Part shown: piece after piece, positions 14,636 to 22,319 of the stretch
Numbering within the stretch: position 1 is the stretch's first letter
Layout of the letters: each line of letters begins with the position of its first letter
Origin: an uncultured Leptotrichia sp.
GTDB lineage: Bacteria > Fusobacteriota > Fusobacteriia > Fusobacteriales > Leptotrichiaceae
Direction of reading: 5' to 3'
NCBI GenBank assembly: GCA_937925095.1
Contig: CALEXX010000006.1
Location: forward strand, 1 to 25,358
DNA: 25,358 bases
Position numbers and translations under genes: made by a program
Notes under the pieces: generated by a model
What the model saw: only the letters and a program-made list of their open reading frames with translations
What the model was told of the DNA's origin: nothing
Databases searched by the model: none

Positions 14636-15859
14636 TTATTTAAAGAAACTTATAAATAATGTAATTAAACTTACATTTGCAAAATCTATAAACAATGCTC
14701 CGACAACAGGAACAACGAAAAATGCAAGTCTGGAATATTTATATTTTTCACACACAGATTTCATATTTGAAATTCCGTTAGGCGTAGCCCCTAATCCAAA
14801 TCCGCAATGTCCTGATACTATTACTGCTGCATCATAGTCACTTCCCATTGCCCTGAATGTAACAAAATTCAGATACAGATAAATAAGAATTATCTGAGCT
14901 ATCAGAAGTATTAGCATTGGAACAGCAAGATTTATTAATTCCCATAATTTCAGTGACATAAGTGCCATTGCAAGGAACAGGTTAAGTGAAACTTCTTCCA
15001 TTACACTGATTTCCCTTATAGGTGCAGTAAATAATTTTGAATTATCTGAAATATTTCTCATAATAGCCGCAATAATCATTGGGCCGATATAAATCGGGAA
15101 ATTCATTGCAGGTAGAAGTTTTGTTATAATAATGGATAAATATGATCCTATTCCCATTGCTATTAAAATAAAGAAAAATGCCATTGAAAATTTTTCTGCA
15201 TCAAGAACAGGTTCAGGTTTATTCAAAACATTTTCATCAATATCATCATCATAATTATTGCTTTCATGTTTTGAAGTTTGTTTTTCCATTAGTTTATGTT
15301 TGATAATAAGATTATTTGCAATAGGTCCTCCAAGCATAGAACCTGCAATAAGTCCAAAAGTTGCAGATGCTATTGCCACTGCTTCGGCTCCTTTTATTCC
15401 AAGAGCTTCAATAGTTGGTGCAATTGCCGCTGAAGTTCCATGTCCTCCAGTCATTGGAGTAGATCCTGTCATTAATCCAAGAAGCGGATTAATTCCTACA
15501 AATCCTGAAAGAAAAATGGCAACCAGGTTTTGAGCAAAACATAAACCTATGGCAAGAAGAAGAAAAATAAATACTTTTTTTCCTCCCTTTTTCAAGACTT
15601 TTAAACTTGCATTAAATCCAACACTGGTAAAAAACATTACCATGAAGAAGGTCTGCAATGTAGTATCAAATTTTATAGTTATAATATTGGATTGTCTAAG
15701 TATAAAAGCAATTATTGAAAAAAGAAATCCGCCAATAACAGGTGACGGAATACAATATTTTTCAAAAAATTTAACCTTACTTCTTAGCTTCATACCGATT
15801 ATAAGTAAAATAACAGACAAACCAATTGTTTGAATCATGTCCATTTTTAATTCGAACAT
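14636..15859 (-). CDS. gltS: Sodium/glutamate symporter
   Basis: A 407-residue GltS-family carrier importing glutamate with Na+. Family features: the N-terminal segment IGLSVILLIIGMKLRSK, IPSPVIGGFLFS after the first helices, and the two re-entrant-like glycine-rich stretches GSTPMTGGHGTSAA (about 130-145) and SGHCGFGLGATPNGISNM near the C-terminus. Length is normal. On the minus strand the ribosome-binding site is GGACGGAG, five bases before ATG 15859. It is monocistronic, converges on the GHL10 gene and shares the palindrome at 14396-14625 as terminator. Confidence 0.93.
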   Translation of the reverse strand: MFELKMDMIQTIGLSVILLIIGMKLRSKVKFFEKYCIPSPVIGGFLFSIIAFILRQSNIITIKFDTTLQTFFMVMFFTSVGFNASLKVLKKGGKKVFIFLLLAIGLCFAQNLVAIFLSGFVGINPLLGLMTGSTPMTGGHGTSAAIAPTIEALGIKGAEAVAIASATFGLIAGSMLGGPIANNLIIKHKLMEKQTSKHESNNYDDDIDENVLNKPEPVLDAEKFSMAFFFILIAMGIGSYLSIIITKLLPAMNFPIYIGPMIIAAIMRNISDNSKLFTAPIREISVMEEVSLNLFLAMALMSLKLWELINLAVPMLILLIAQIILIYLYLNFVTFRAMGSDYDAAVIVSGHCGFGLGATPNGISNMKSVCEKYKYSRLAFFVVPVVGALFIDFANVSLITLFISFFK

Positions 15860-15895
15860 TAAATCTCCGTCCTTTCTAAATAAATATAATGCATT

Positions 15896-15924
15896 ATTAT
15901 ACTATATATTAAAAGAAAAAACAA
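15896..15924 (-). promoter_or_regulatory. Candidate gltS promoter
   Basis: On the minus strand TATAAT corresponds to 15896-15901 and TTGTTT to 15919-15924, with 17 nt between. The -10 is exact and the -35 weak. It lies 37 nt upstream of the gltS start. Confidence 0.42.
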
Positions 15925-16020
15925 ATAAAATTTAATGATAATGTAGGGTTTATATATGAATATAAGTTAAAATATATTATGTTTTTTATATTATTATAAA
16001 TACATTTGAATAAGTTACTG

Positions 16021-16048
16021 TTTACAAAATTATAAAAGTATGTATAAT
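16021..16048 (+). promoter_or_regulatory. era promoter
   Basis: TTTACA at 16021-16026, a 16-nt spacer and an exact TATAAT at 16043-16048. The start codon of era lies about 100 nt further on, preceded by AGGAGG at about 16135-16140. The remaining 15925-16020 stretch is plain AT-rich sequence in which I see nothing else. Confidence 0.65.
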
Positions 16049-16150
16049 ATATAATAAGTTAGCATAATATTTTTTATAAATATGCAACGAAAAACATCAT
16101 TGTAAAATAATAGAAAACCAAAAATATGGAAATAGGAGGAAATTTTATAA

Positions 16151-17050
16151 ATGAAATCAGGATTTATAGCAATTGTAGGAAGACCAAATGTTGGAAAATC
16201 TACATTAATGAATAAACTTGTAAAGGAAAAGGTGGCGATAGTTTCTGACAAGGCAGGAACTACAAGGGATCAGATAAGGGGAATTGTAAATATACAGGAA
16301 AATCAGTTTATATTTGTGGATACTCCGGGAATTCATAAGCCAAAACATCTTTTAGGAGAGCATATGACTGAAATCGCCCTTGAAACGTTAAATGATGTGG
16401 ATCTTATAATGTTCCTGCTTGATGGGACACAGGAAATTTCAACTGGAGATATTTTTGTAAATGAACATATAAAGGAAGTTACAACACCTGTAGTTCTTAT
16501 AATAAACAAGATTGATAAAATGAGTGATGAGGAAATAGAAGCTAAAAAAGAGGAAATAAAAGAAAAATTAGGTGATTTTGACAATATAATAACACTGACG
16601 GCGGAATTTGCAATAGGAATACATAAAATTTTTGAAGTGGCTGAGAAATATTTGTCAAATGATGTATGGTTCTATCCGGAAGACTACTATACAGATTTAC
16701 CGGTAAATAAAATTGTAGTTGAAACTGTAAGGGAAAAAATACTGCATCATACAAAAGACGAGGTTCCTCATAGTGTCGCAGTAGAAATTGTAAATGTTGA
16801 GACAAAACCTGAAATAAGAAAATATGATGTGAATATTTATGTAGAAAGGGACAGCCAGAAGGGAATAATAATAGGAAAAGACGGTGCCCTACTGAAAAAA
16901 ATCGGGACTGAAGCAAGAAGGGAGATAGAAGCACTTATAGATTTGAAGGTAAACCTTAAATTATGGGTTAAAGTAAGAAAAAAATGGAGAAGAGATAAGC
17001 AGTTTCTTAATGATATGGGATATAAAATAAAAAAGAAGGTTAAAAAATAA
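16151..17050 (+). CDS. era: GTPase Era
   Basis: A 299-residue GTPase that binds the 3' end of 16S rRNA and assists 30S subunit assembly. G1 is GRPNVGKS at residues 10-17, G3 is DTPG from Asp57 with the Era-typical IHKPKHLLGEHM after it, and G4 is NKID at 119-122. The C-terminal KH domain includes GIIIGKDGALLKKIG at about 237-251 and the end pattern LKVWV-like LKLWVKV followed by a basic tail. Length equals the family norm. It is apparently a single-gene unit with its own promoter, not in the usual ybeY/recO setting. Confidence 0.97.
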   Translation: MKSGFIAIVGRPNVGKSTLMNKLVKEKVAIVSDKAGTTRDQIRGIVNIQENQFIFVDTPGIHKPKHLLGEHMTEIALETLNDVDLIMFLLDGTQEISTGDIFVNEHIKEVTTPVVLIINKIDKMSDEEIEAKKEEIKEKLGDFDNIITLTAEFAIGIHKIFEVAEKYLSNDVWFYPEDYYTDLPVNKIVVETVREKILHHTKDEVPHSVAVEIVNVETKPEIRKYDVNIYVERDSQKGIIIGKDGALLKKIGTEARREIEALIDLKVNLKLWVKVRKKWRRDKQFLNDMGYKIKKKVKK

Positions 17051-17070
17051 TCCAAATATGATGTAATCTA

Positions 17071-17098
17071 TTGCAACCTTGAAATTATGTGGTATAAT
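17071..17098 (+). promoter_or_regulatory. Extended -10 promoter of the DUF2278-DUF4240 pair
   Basis: TTGCAA at 17071-17076, 16 nt, then TATAAT at 17093-17098 preceded by TGG, giving the TGn extended -10. It lies 88 nt before the first gene and only about 20 nt after era ends, with no terminator seen between. Confidence 0.65.
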
Positions 17099-17186
17099 AA
17101 TATTGAAGAGGGATTAGATTGCAAGTTTCAATATAAATTTCAGATTTTAAATTATAAATTTTAAGACTGGAATTTTTGGAGGAAGA

Positions 17187-17813
17187 ATGGAAAAATATGT
17201 ACTTCTTAGGGGCAAAGTAACAGGTAAATGGTATGATTTTGATAAAAAAGCTCATTATCATATCATTGCTGCTGTAAAAGAAGATGAAAACAATATAAAG
17301 GAATATGACATATCAATAAATATAGGAAGCATTCTTGAAAATAGTGATGAATTTTATTCTTCAAATTTACAAGTTTATTACGACAACAATTACACATATA
17401 ATAACAAAATTCTTAAGGAAATGCTGTTGCAGAAGCCAGGAGTAACAACAGGTAGAAAAAATTTAAATTTGGATTATTTAAGAATGGAATTATTTCCTCA
17501 TGAAAAAATGAAACTTATGAAGGGAATGGATAGGGAAGAAGTCTTTCTGACAGGAATATTGGAAAGGCATGTGCTCGAAGCTCTTAACAACGACATAAAT
17601 GAAATTTTTGTATTTGGCCGTCTATATGATAATAAAAAGGGAATTCATGATATACATATGAATCAGGCTAGTACAGGAAGATACAGAAGTAGTGACGCTC
17701 CCTATTCTGATGGTGGAGTGTTTTTTTATAACAGTGAATCAAAAACATGGGCAGCGATTTTCATAGCTTTTACATCACAAAACCTGTGTGCAGGTAAAAA
17801 TAAACACGATTAA
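17187..17813 (+). CDS. DUF2278 (YukJ-like) protein
   Basis: A 208-residue soluble protein whose late region carries the diagnostic block GIHDIHMNQ (about residues 151-159), then DGGVFFYN and TWAAIFIAFTSQ (about 187-199). This matches the DUF2278/YukJ family as I know it. Earlier parts fit too: YHIIAAV near 24-30, ISINIGS near 42-48 and LDYLRMELFP near 92-101. The molecular role of the family is unknown to me. The conserved His-x-His-Met-Asn-Gln cluster could be a metal or catalytic site, but that is inference. GGAGGA stands seven bases before ATG 17187. It is followed 50 nt later by a DUF4240 gene. Confidence 0.78.
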   Translation: MEKYVLLRGKVTGKWYDFDKKAHYHIIAAVKEDENNIKEYDISINIGSILENSDEFYSSNLQVYYDNNYTYNNKILKEMLLQKPGVTTGRKNLNLDYLRMELFPHEKMKLMKGMDREEVFLTGILERHVLEALNNDINEIFVFGRLYDNKKGIHDIHMNQASTGRYRSSDAPYSDGGVFFYNSESKTWAAIFIAFTSQNLCAGKNKHD

Positions 17814-17863
17814 AATTATAATTTAAAATATTTTTTATTGATGTGGAAGGAGGAATAAGAGTT

Positions 17864-18472
17864 ATGGAGTTGGCAATGACACGGGAAAATTTCTGGAAGT
17901 ATATTGCAGAAGCTCATAAAAAGGAAAAGGATAATAATGGCAGAATGAACTATCTTGTAGAAAAATTATCAAATAAGTCATATGAGGAAATTTTCAGCTT
18001 TGGAATAATAGTAGATGAAATAATGCTGGAAAGTTATAATCAGAAACTCTGGTGTGCCTCATACCTGCTAAATGGAGACACACGTGAAGAAAGCTTTGAT
18101 TTTTTTAGATTATGGTTGATTTCGCAAGGTGAAAAAACATATAATGATGTTATGAAAAATCCTGACAATCTTATAAAATATGTTGACGAACCTGACGAGG
18201 ATTTTATATCAGATTTGTATGAAAATGAGGATTTTTTCTTTGTTGCTGTAGATGCCTTCGGTATAAAAAATGATATGGGAATATTTGAAGAACTGTTTGA
18301 AATTTATCTGGAGAAATTTGATTCCTATAAAGAAAAGCTTAACTATAATGATGAAGATTATCCAAAATTAAAACTTACATGGTGTGAAAAAGTGCCAAAA
18401 TCAATGAAGAAGATATGTCCTAAACTATTTGAAAGGTTTTATATTGGAGAAGATGAATATACTAGAAATTAA
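17864..18472 (+). CDS. DUF4240 domain protein
   Basis: A 202-residue acidic soluble protein. The N-terminal domain (about residues 1-120) shows the DUF4240 pattern: an opening FW-x-I segment (NFWKYIAEA), a central LWCASYLLNG, then FDFFRLWLISQGEKTY and PDNL. The C-terminal part is an acidic helix region (DEPDEDF, ENEDFFF) without a known motif. I chose ATG 17864 because AAGGAGG at 17847-17853 is well spaced from it; the GTG at 17843 lies at the edge of that site. Function is not known. It is probably co-transcribed with the DUF2278 gene. Confidence 0.7.
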   Translation: MELAMTRENFWKYIAEAHKKEKDNNGRMNYLVEKLSNKSYEEIFSFGIIVDEIMLESYNQKLWCASYLLNGDTREESFDFFRLWLISQGEKTYNDVMKNPDNLIKYVDEPDEDFISDLYENEDFFFVAVDAFGIKNDMGIFEELFEIYLEKFDSYKEKLNYNDEDYPKLKLTWCEKVPKSMKKICPKLFERFYIGEDEYTRN

Positions 18473-18484
18473 TGATTACAATGA

Positions 18485-18538
18485 AAAAAAGTAGAATAGC
18501 TGACATTAAGAAGATATGCAGTATTATTCTACTTTTTT
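18485..18538. terminator. Bidirectional rho-independent terminator
   Basis: AAAAAAGTAGAATA (18485-18498) and TATTCTACTTTTTT (18525-18538) are perfect 14-bp complements around a 26-nt loop. A-run and T-run at the two ends serve both the DUF4240 gene and the converging folC. Confidence 0.9.
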
Positions 18539-18557
18539 ATTTGTCAGGAAATTAGAT

Positions 18558-19847
18558 TTATTTCCCAGCAATTATTTTATTAAATTTTGCTATTTCATAA
18601 AAGGAACCACAGATGACAATCGCTTTATATCCCGAATTTTCATCCTTTACAATACTCAAGGCGTTTTCATATGCAGTCATAATGTCATCTTCAAAAATAA
18701 TATCGTTAATCGGAATATTTAAGGAAAGCATTCTTTCCCTGATTTCTGACGAAGTTAGACCATATACAGTATCTTTTAAAGATGTAATGAAAATTTTATC
18801 GGTAATTTTTTCAAGCTTAGTAAATACCTGTTCAAAATCCTTTGTTTCTAAAAGAGAGGTTATAATTACAACTTCATTTTTTTCATAGACTTCAGACAGA
18901 TTTTCAGCAAGCTTCCTTATGGAATCATCATTATGTGCGGCATCAAGTATAACAGGTGGTTCAGTAGAAAAAAATTCAAACCGTGCAGGCCAGAAAACTT
19001 TACTGATACCCTTCTGGATAGTTTCATCATTAATATTATAAAATTTTGAAGTTTCATAAGCTAATAAAAAATTATTTGCCTGAAATTTTCCAAATAAAGG
19101 CAGAGTAAATTTTTTATCCTGAAATTTTATTACAGTTTTATAATTAATTTTATCCAGTTCCACTTCCATATCATTGTATTTTTTTATGACATTAATGGAA
19201 TTTTCTGTCTTTTTATTAATTTCTTCTTCCAATTCAGGTAAACAGTCTGAATAAATACATAATTCACCGTTTTTAATAATTCCGGCTTTTTCATGGGAAA
19301 TTTCCTTTAGTGAGTTTCCGAGAATTGCCGTATGATCAAAGCTGATGTTTGTAATAAGTGCAATGTCAGAATTTATAATGTTTGTAGCATCAAGCCTTCC
19401 TCCAAGACCTGTTTCTATAACAAGGAAATCAGGATTTTTTTTGGCAAAAAACATTAAGGCTATAAATGTTGTTATTTCAAAAAAGTTAAGGTACATGTCC
19501 TTAAAATTTACATTTTTCCTTTTGAAGTCTTCTATTACCTGTTTTAGAAAATAATAGTTGTTTACAATTTCTTCATCATCTATCATTTGTCTGTTATAAA
19601 GTATTCTTTCATTATATTTGAGAATATGTGGAGATGTAAATTTTCCTACATTATATCCCGCTTCCAGAAGAATATTTTCAAGGAATGTAGCAGTGGAGCC
19701 TTTTCCATTTGTTCCGGCAATGTGTATAACTTTTACAGAATTACATGGCTTTCCAAGTAAATCATAGATTAACTTAAGGTCATCTATATTTTCCCTTCTT
19801 TTACCTGTACGTAGGCTGAACAGCTCATCTAATATATTATCAATCAT
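18558..19847 (-). CDS. folC: Folylpolyglutamate synthase / dihydrofolate synthase
   Basis: A 429-residue Mur-ligase-fold enzyme that adds glutamate to dihydropteroate or folates using ATP. P-loop GTNGKGST at residues 45-52, the FTSPHI element near 69-74, GLGGRLDATN in the central domain and SFDHTAILG follow. The C-terminal ligase domain holds LDAAHNDDS and ends with VICGSFYEI. Length is typical. On the minus strand AAGGAAGG is about 15 nt upstream of ATG 19847, wide for a ribosome-binding site, but no better start is in frame. It stands alone, without folP, folK or accD nearby. Confidence 0.95.
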   Translation of the reverse strand: MIDNILDELFSLRTGKRRENIDDLKLIYDLLGKPCNSVKVIHIAGTNGKGSTATFLENILLEAGYNVGKFTSPHILKYNERILYNRQMIDDEEIVNNYYFLKQVIEDFKRKNVNFKDMYLNFFEITTFIALMFFAKKNPDFLVIETGLGGRLDATNIINSDIALITNISFDHTAILGNSLKEISHEKAGIIKNGELCIYSDCLPELEEEINKKTENSINVIKKYNDMEVELDKINYKTVIKFQDKKFTLPLFGKFQANNFLLAYETSKFYNINDETIQKGISKVFWPARFEFFSTEPPVILDAAHNDDSIRKLAENLSEVYEKNEVVIITSLLETKDFEQVFTKLEKITDKIFITSLKDTVYGLTSSEIRERMLSLNIPINDIIFEDDIMTAYENALSIVKDENSGYKAIVICGSFYEIAKFNKIIAGK

Positions 19848-19883
19848 ATTTTTAATTATTTTCCTTCCTTTGACATGTTACAG

Positions 19884-19912
19884 ATTATAGCACTAAATGA
19901 GTATTTTGAATA
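19884..19912 (-). promoter_or_regulatory. Candidate folC promoter (extended -10)
   Basis: On the minus strand TGC-TATAAT corresponds to an ATTATA complement at 19884-19889. A weak -35, TATTCA, lies 17 nt upstream (19907-19912). The TGn extension compensates for the poor -35. The leader would be about 30 nt. Confidence 0.5.
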
Positions 19913-20085
19913 GAAAAAGATTAAATTTTTTTCTTAATTTGACTGGTTTTTTCTGAAAAATTGAGGTATATTTATAATGAGCATAAAATTTTTAAAATGT
20001 AAATAGAAAATTATTTATTTAAAATTTAAAGTTAAAAAATGATTTTGATATAAAAATTATTATAAATATTTAAGGAGTGATTTTC

Positions 20086-21594
20086 ATGAAAAAGAAAAAG
20101 TTTGAATTTCCTTCCGCATTTACAGTGCTAGTCATTATACTGCTTTTAGCAGCGGCATTGACTTATCTGATACCATCAGGAAGATTTTCAAAATTGACAT
20201 ACAGCAAGGAGAGCAATGAATTTATGATAACGGATGAAAATGAAAAAGTTACAGTACAACCTGCAACGCAGGAAGTTCTGGATAAATTGAATATTAATCT
20301 TTCCGTCAATAAATTTACAGAAGAAATTATAAAAAAACCTATAGCTATTCCAGGAACTTATAAAAGAATTCCGCAAAGTCCTCAAGGAATAGTTGAAATT
20401 ATAAAGTCACCTGTTGCTGGAGTAGCAGATTCAGTTGATATTGTAATTTTTGTGCTAATTTTAGGTGGAGTAATTGGAATTATAAATAAAATGGGTGCTT
20501 TTGATGCAGGAATAGCAGCTCTTTCAAAAAAAACAAAAGGAAAAGAATTTGTACTTGTAACTCTAATATTTTCATTGATTACATTAGGAGGAACAACATT
20601 TGGGATGTCAGAAGAAACTATAGCATTCTATCCTATTCTGATGCCAATATTTTTAGCAAGCGGATTTGACGCTATGACATGTATTGCAGCAATTTCTCTA
20701 GGTTCAACAATAGGAACAATGTTTTCTACAGTTAATCCATTTTCTACAGTTATTGCATCAAATGCAGCAGGAATATCCTTTACAGAAGGACTTACATTCC
20801 GTATAGTATGCCTTATTCTTGCATCAATTATAACAATAGTATATATCTACAGATATACGCTGAAAGTTAAAAAAGATAGAACAAAATCCGTTGTTTATGA
20901 TCAAGAAGCGGAAATCCATGAAAAATTTTTAGGACAGTTTGAAAAAAGTTTAAAATCAGAATTTACAATGAGAAAAAAATTATGCCTTACTATATTTGGC
21001 CTTGCCTTTCCTATAATGATTTGGGGAGTTTCAACACAGGGATGGTGGTTTGGTGAAATGTCATCACTTTTCCTTGCAGTAGGAATTATAATAATGTTTT
21101 TATCAGGACTTCCTGAAAAAAAATCTATAAATTCCTTTATAAATGGGGCTGCAGAACTTATAGGAGTAGCACTTATAGTAGGACTTGCACGTGCAGTAAA
21201 TATTATAATGGACAATGGTTTTATATCAGATACATTATTGTACTATTCAAGTCAACTAGTTGCAAACATGAGTCATACAGTATTTGCATTATTTCAGTTT
21301 GGTATTTTTTCTGTCTTAGGGTTCTTTATTCAATCTTCCTCAGGACTTGCAGTACTTTCAATGCCGATTATGGCACCGCTTGCAGATACAGCTGGAGTTT
21401 CAAGAGAAATTATAATTAATGCGTACAATTGGGGACAAGGTTTGATGTCTTTTATAACACCTACAGGGATGATTCTTGTATTTCTTGAAATGGCAGAAGT
21501 CACTTTTGATAAATGGCTGAAATTTGTACTACCTCTATTTGGGATGATAGCAGCTTTCTCAGCAGCAATGCTTGTAATCAATACAATGATGTAA
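20086..21594 (+). CDS. YfcC/DcuC-family carrier
   Basis: A 502-residue polytopic protein with about 12 hydrophobic segments. An N-terminal FEFPSAFTVLVIILLLAAALTYLIPSGRF block is followed by a long extracytoplasmic loop (about 30-110), and then GGVIGIINKMGAFDAGI, the glycine-rich SLITLGGTTFGMSEETIAFYPI and STIGTMFSTVNPFSTVIASNAAG. The late half holds FFIQSSSGLAVLSMPIMAPLAD and NAYNWGQGLMSFITPTGM. These are hallmarks of the YfcC family, which holds peptide, amino-acid and arginine/ornithine-type carriers related to C4-dicarboxylate carriers. Substrate cannot be read from sequence. I start at ATG 20086, eight bases after TAAGGAG; the GTG at 20077 overlaps that site. A TATAAT at 19973-19978 may be its -10. 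Confidence 0.85.
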   Translation: MKKKKFEFPSAFTVLVIILLLAAALTYLIPSGRFSKLTYSKESNEFMITDENEKVTVQPATQEVLDKLNINLSVNKFTEEIIKKPIAIPGTYKRIPQSPQGIVEIIKSPVAGVADSVDIVIFVLILGGVIGIINKMGAFDAGIAALSKKTKGKEFVLVTLIFSLITLGGTTFGMSEETIAFYPILMPIFLASGFDAMTCIAAISLGSTIGTMFSTVNPFSTVIASNAAGISFTEGLTFRIVCLILASIITIVYIYRYTLKVKKDRTKSVVYDQEAEIHEKFLGQFEKSLKSEFTMRKKLCLTIFGLAFPIMIWGVSTQGWWFGEMSSLFLAVGIIIMFLSGLPEKKSINSFINGAAELIGVALIVGLARAVNIIMDNGFISDTLLYYSSQLVANMSHTVFALFQFGIFSVLGFFIQSSSGLAVLSMPIMAPLADTAGVSREIIINAYNWGQGLMSFITPTGMILVFLEMAEVTFDKWLKFVLPLFGMIAAFSAAMLVINTMM

Positions 21595-21631
21595 AATTTT
21601 AAAATAGAGACTTTATGTAAAGAAAAAATAC

Positions 21632-21660
21632 TTGACAAATTTTTAGAGATTATGTATAAT
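21632..21660 (+). promoter_or_regulatory. Consensus sigma-70 promoter of rpsP
   Basis: TTGACA at 21632-21637 and TATAAT at 21655-21660 with exactly 17 nt between, a full consensus match and the strongest promoter in the window. The leader contains the small dyad GTAAAT-CA-ATTTAC at about 21667-21680 before the GGAGG ribosome-binding site at 21709-21713. Confidence 0.93.
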
Positions 21661-21723
21661 GTCATAGTAAATCAATTTACAAGCTAAAAAATCTAATAAA
21701 TAAAACTTGGAGGTAAATTTAAA

Positions 21724-21993
21724 ATGGTAAAATTAAGATTAACAAGATTAGGAAGAAAAAGAGTTCCTTTCTATAGAATAGCTGCAATGGAAGCTTTATC
21801 AAGAAGAGACGGGAAAGCAATAGCTTACCTTGGAACATACAATCCTTTAGCAGAAGATGGGAAACAGGTTGTATTGAAGGAAGAAGAAATTTTAAGATTC
21901 CTTTCAAATGGAGCTCAACCAACAGAAACTGTAAAAAGTATCTTAACTAAAGCTGGAATATGGGATAAATTTCAGGAAACTAAAAAGAAATAG
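21724..21993 (+). CDS. rpsP: 30S ribosomal protein S16
   Basis: An 89-residue basic protein of normal S16 length. The family opening is MVKLRLTRLGRKRVPFYRI, with ARRDGK-type SRRDGKAIAYLGTYNP after it and the late segment LSNGAQPTETVKSIL before a lysine-rich end. It binds 16S rRNA early in 30S assembly. Unlike the common rpsP-rimM-trmD-rplS order, it is followed at once by a strong terminator and an unrelated permease, so it is a single-gene transcript here. Confidence 0.98.
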   Translation: MVKLRLTRLGRKRVPFYRIAAMEALSRRDGKAIAYLGTYNPLAEDGKQVVLKEEEILRFLSNGAQPTETVKSILTKAGIWDKFQETKKK

Positions 21994-22012
21994 TAGGATA
22001 GAATATATCTAA

Positions 22013-22130
22013 GAAGCTGTTTCAAAAAGAAAATAAAAAAATAATGTAAAAAACTATATTTTAGTAAATGAAAAAAATATAGTTTTTTTTGTATATTATA
22101 TTTAATTTTTACTATTTTGAGACACATTCT
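22013..22130. repeat. MITE-like inverted repeat enclosing the rpsP terminator
   Basis: GAAGCTGTTTCAAAAAG (22013-22029) is mirrored by CTATTTTGAGACACATTC (22112-22129), which reads GAATGTGTCTCAAAATAG on the other strand. The arms match in most positions and flank the terminator hairpin. The outer end and the adjoining A-rich, CTATATTTT part resemble the left arm of the palindrome at 14396. This suggests a dispersed non-coding repeat reused as a terminator. Divergence is high, so kinship is tentative. Confidence 0.45.
22048..22090 (+). terminator. Rho-independent terminator of rpsP
   Basis: AAAAAACTATATTTT (22048-22062) and AAAATATAGTTTTTT (22074-22088) are perfect 15-bp complements around an 11-nt loop, with eight T from 22083 to 22090. 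Confidence 0.92.
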
Positions 22131-22319
22131 TTTTCTTTTTTACTGAAAATAATATATCTAAATATAAATATCTATTATTTTGAAGAAAAATATGATAAAA
22201 TCTTCTAGCAATATAAAATGATGTTTTGTGGGGAAAACATTACTATGTTGTAAATTAGGAAAGAAAGGTTTAAAGATAATAATTGTTATAAATGATTAGG
22301 TTTTTAATGGTGAAAATGA
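22131..22319 (+). other. Leader of the APC permease gene with a hairpin
   Basis: The 326-nt gap between rpsP and the permease holds the repeat and terminator above and then this AT-rich stretch. Its one structure is ATGTTTT (22221-22227) and AAAACAT (22234-22240) around a G-rich loop GTGGGG, followed by AAATTAGGAAAGAAAGG. It could be an operator or leader hairpin about 80 nt before the start. I see no convincing -35/-10 pair and no known riboswitch core. Confidence 0.3.

Noticed and set aside
15258..15833. Open frames on the plus strand opposite gltS
   Set aside because: They are antisense to a well-recognised carrier and their translations show no family features.
21724..21993. Minus-strand frame within rpsP
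   Set aside because: It is a shadow of the S16 coding sequence.
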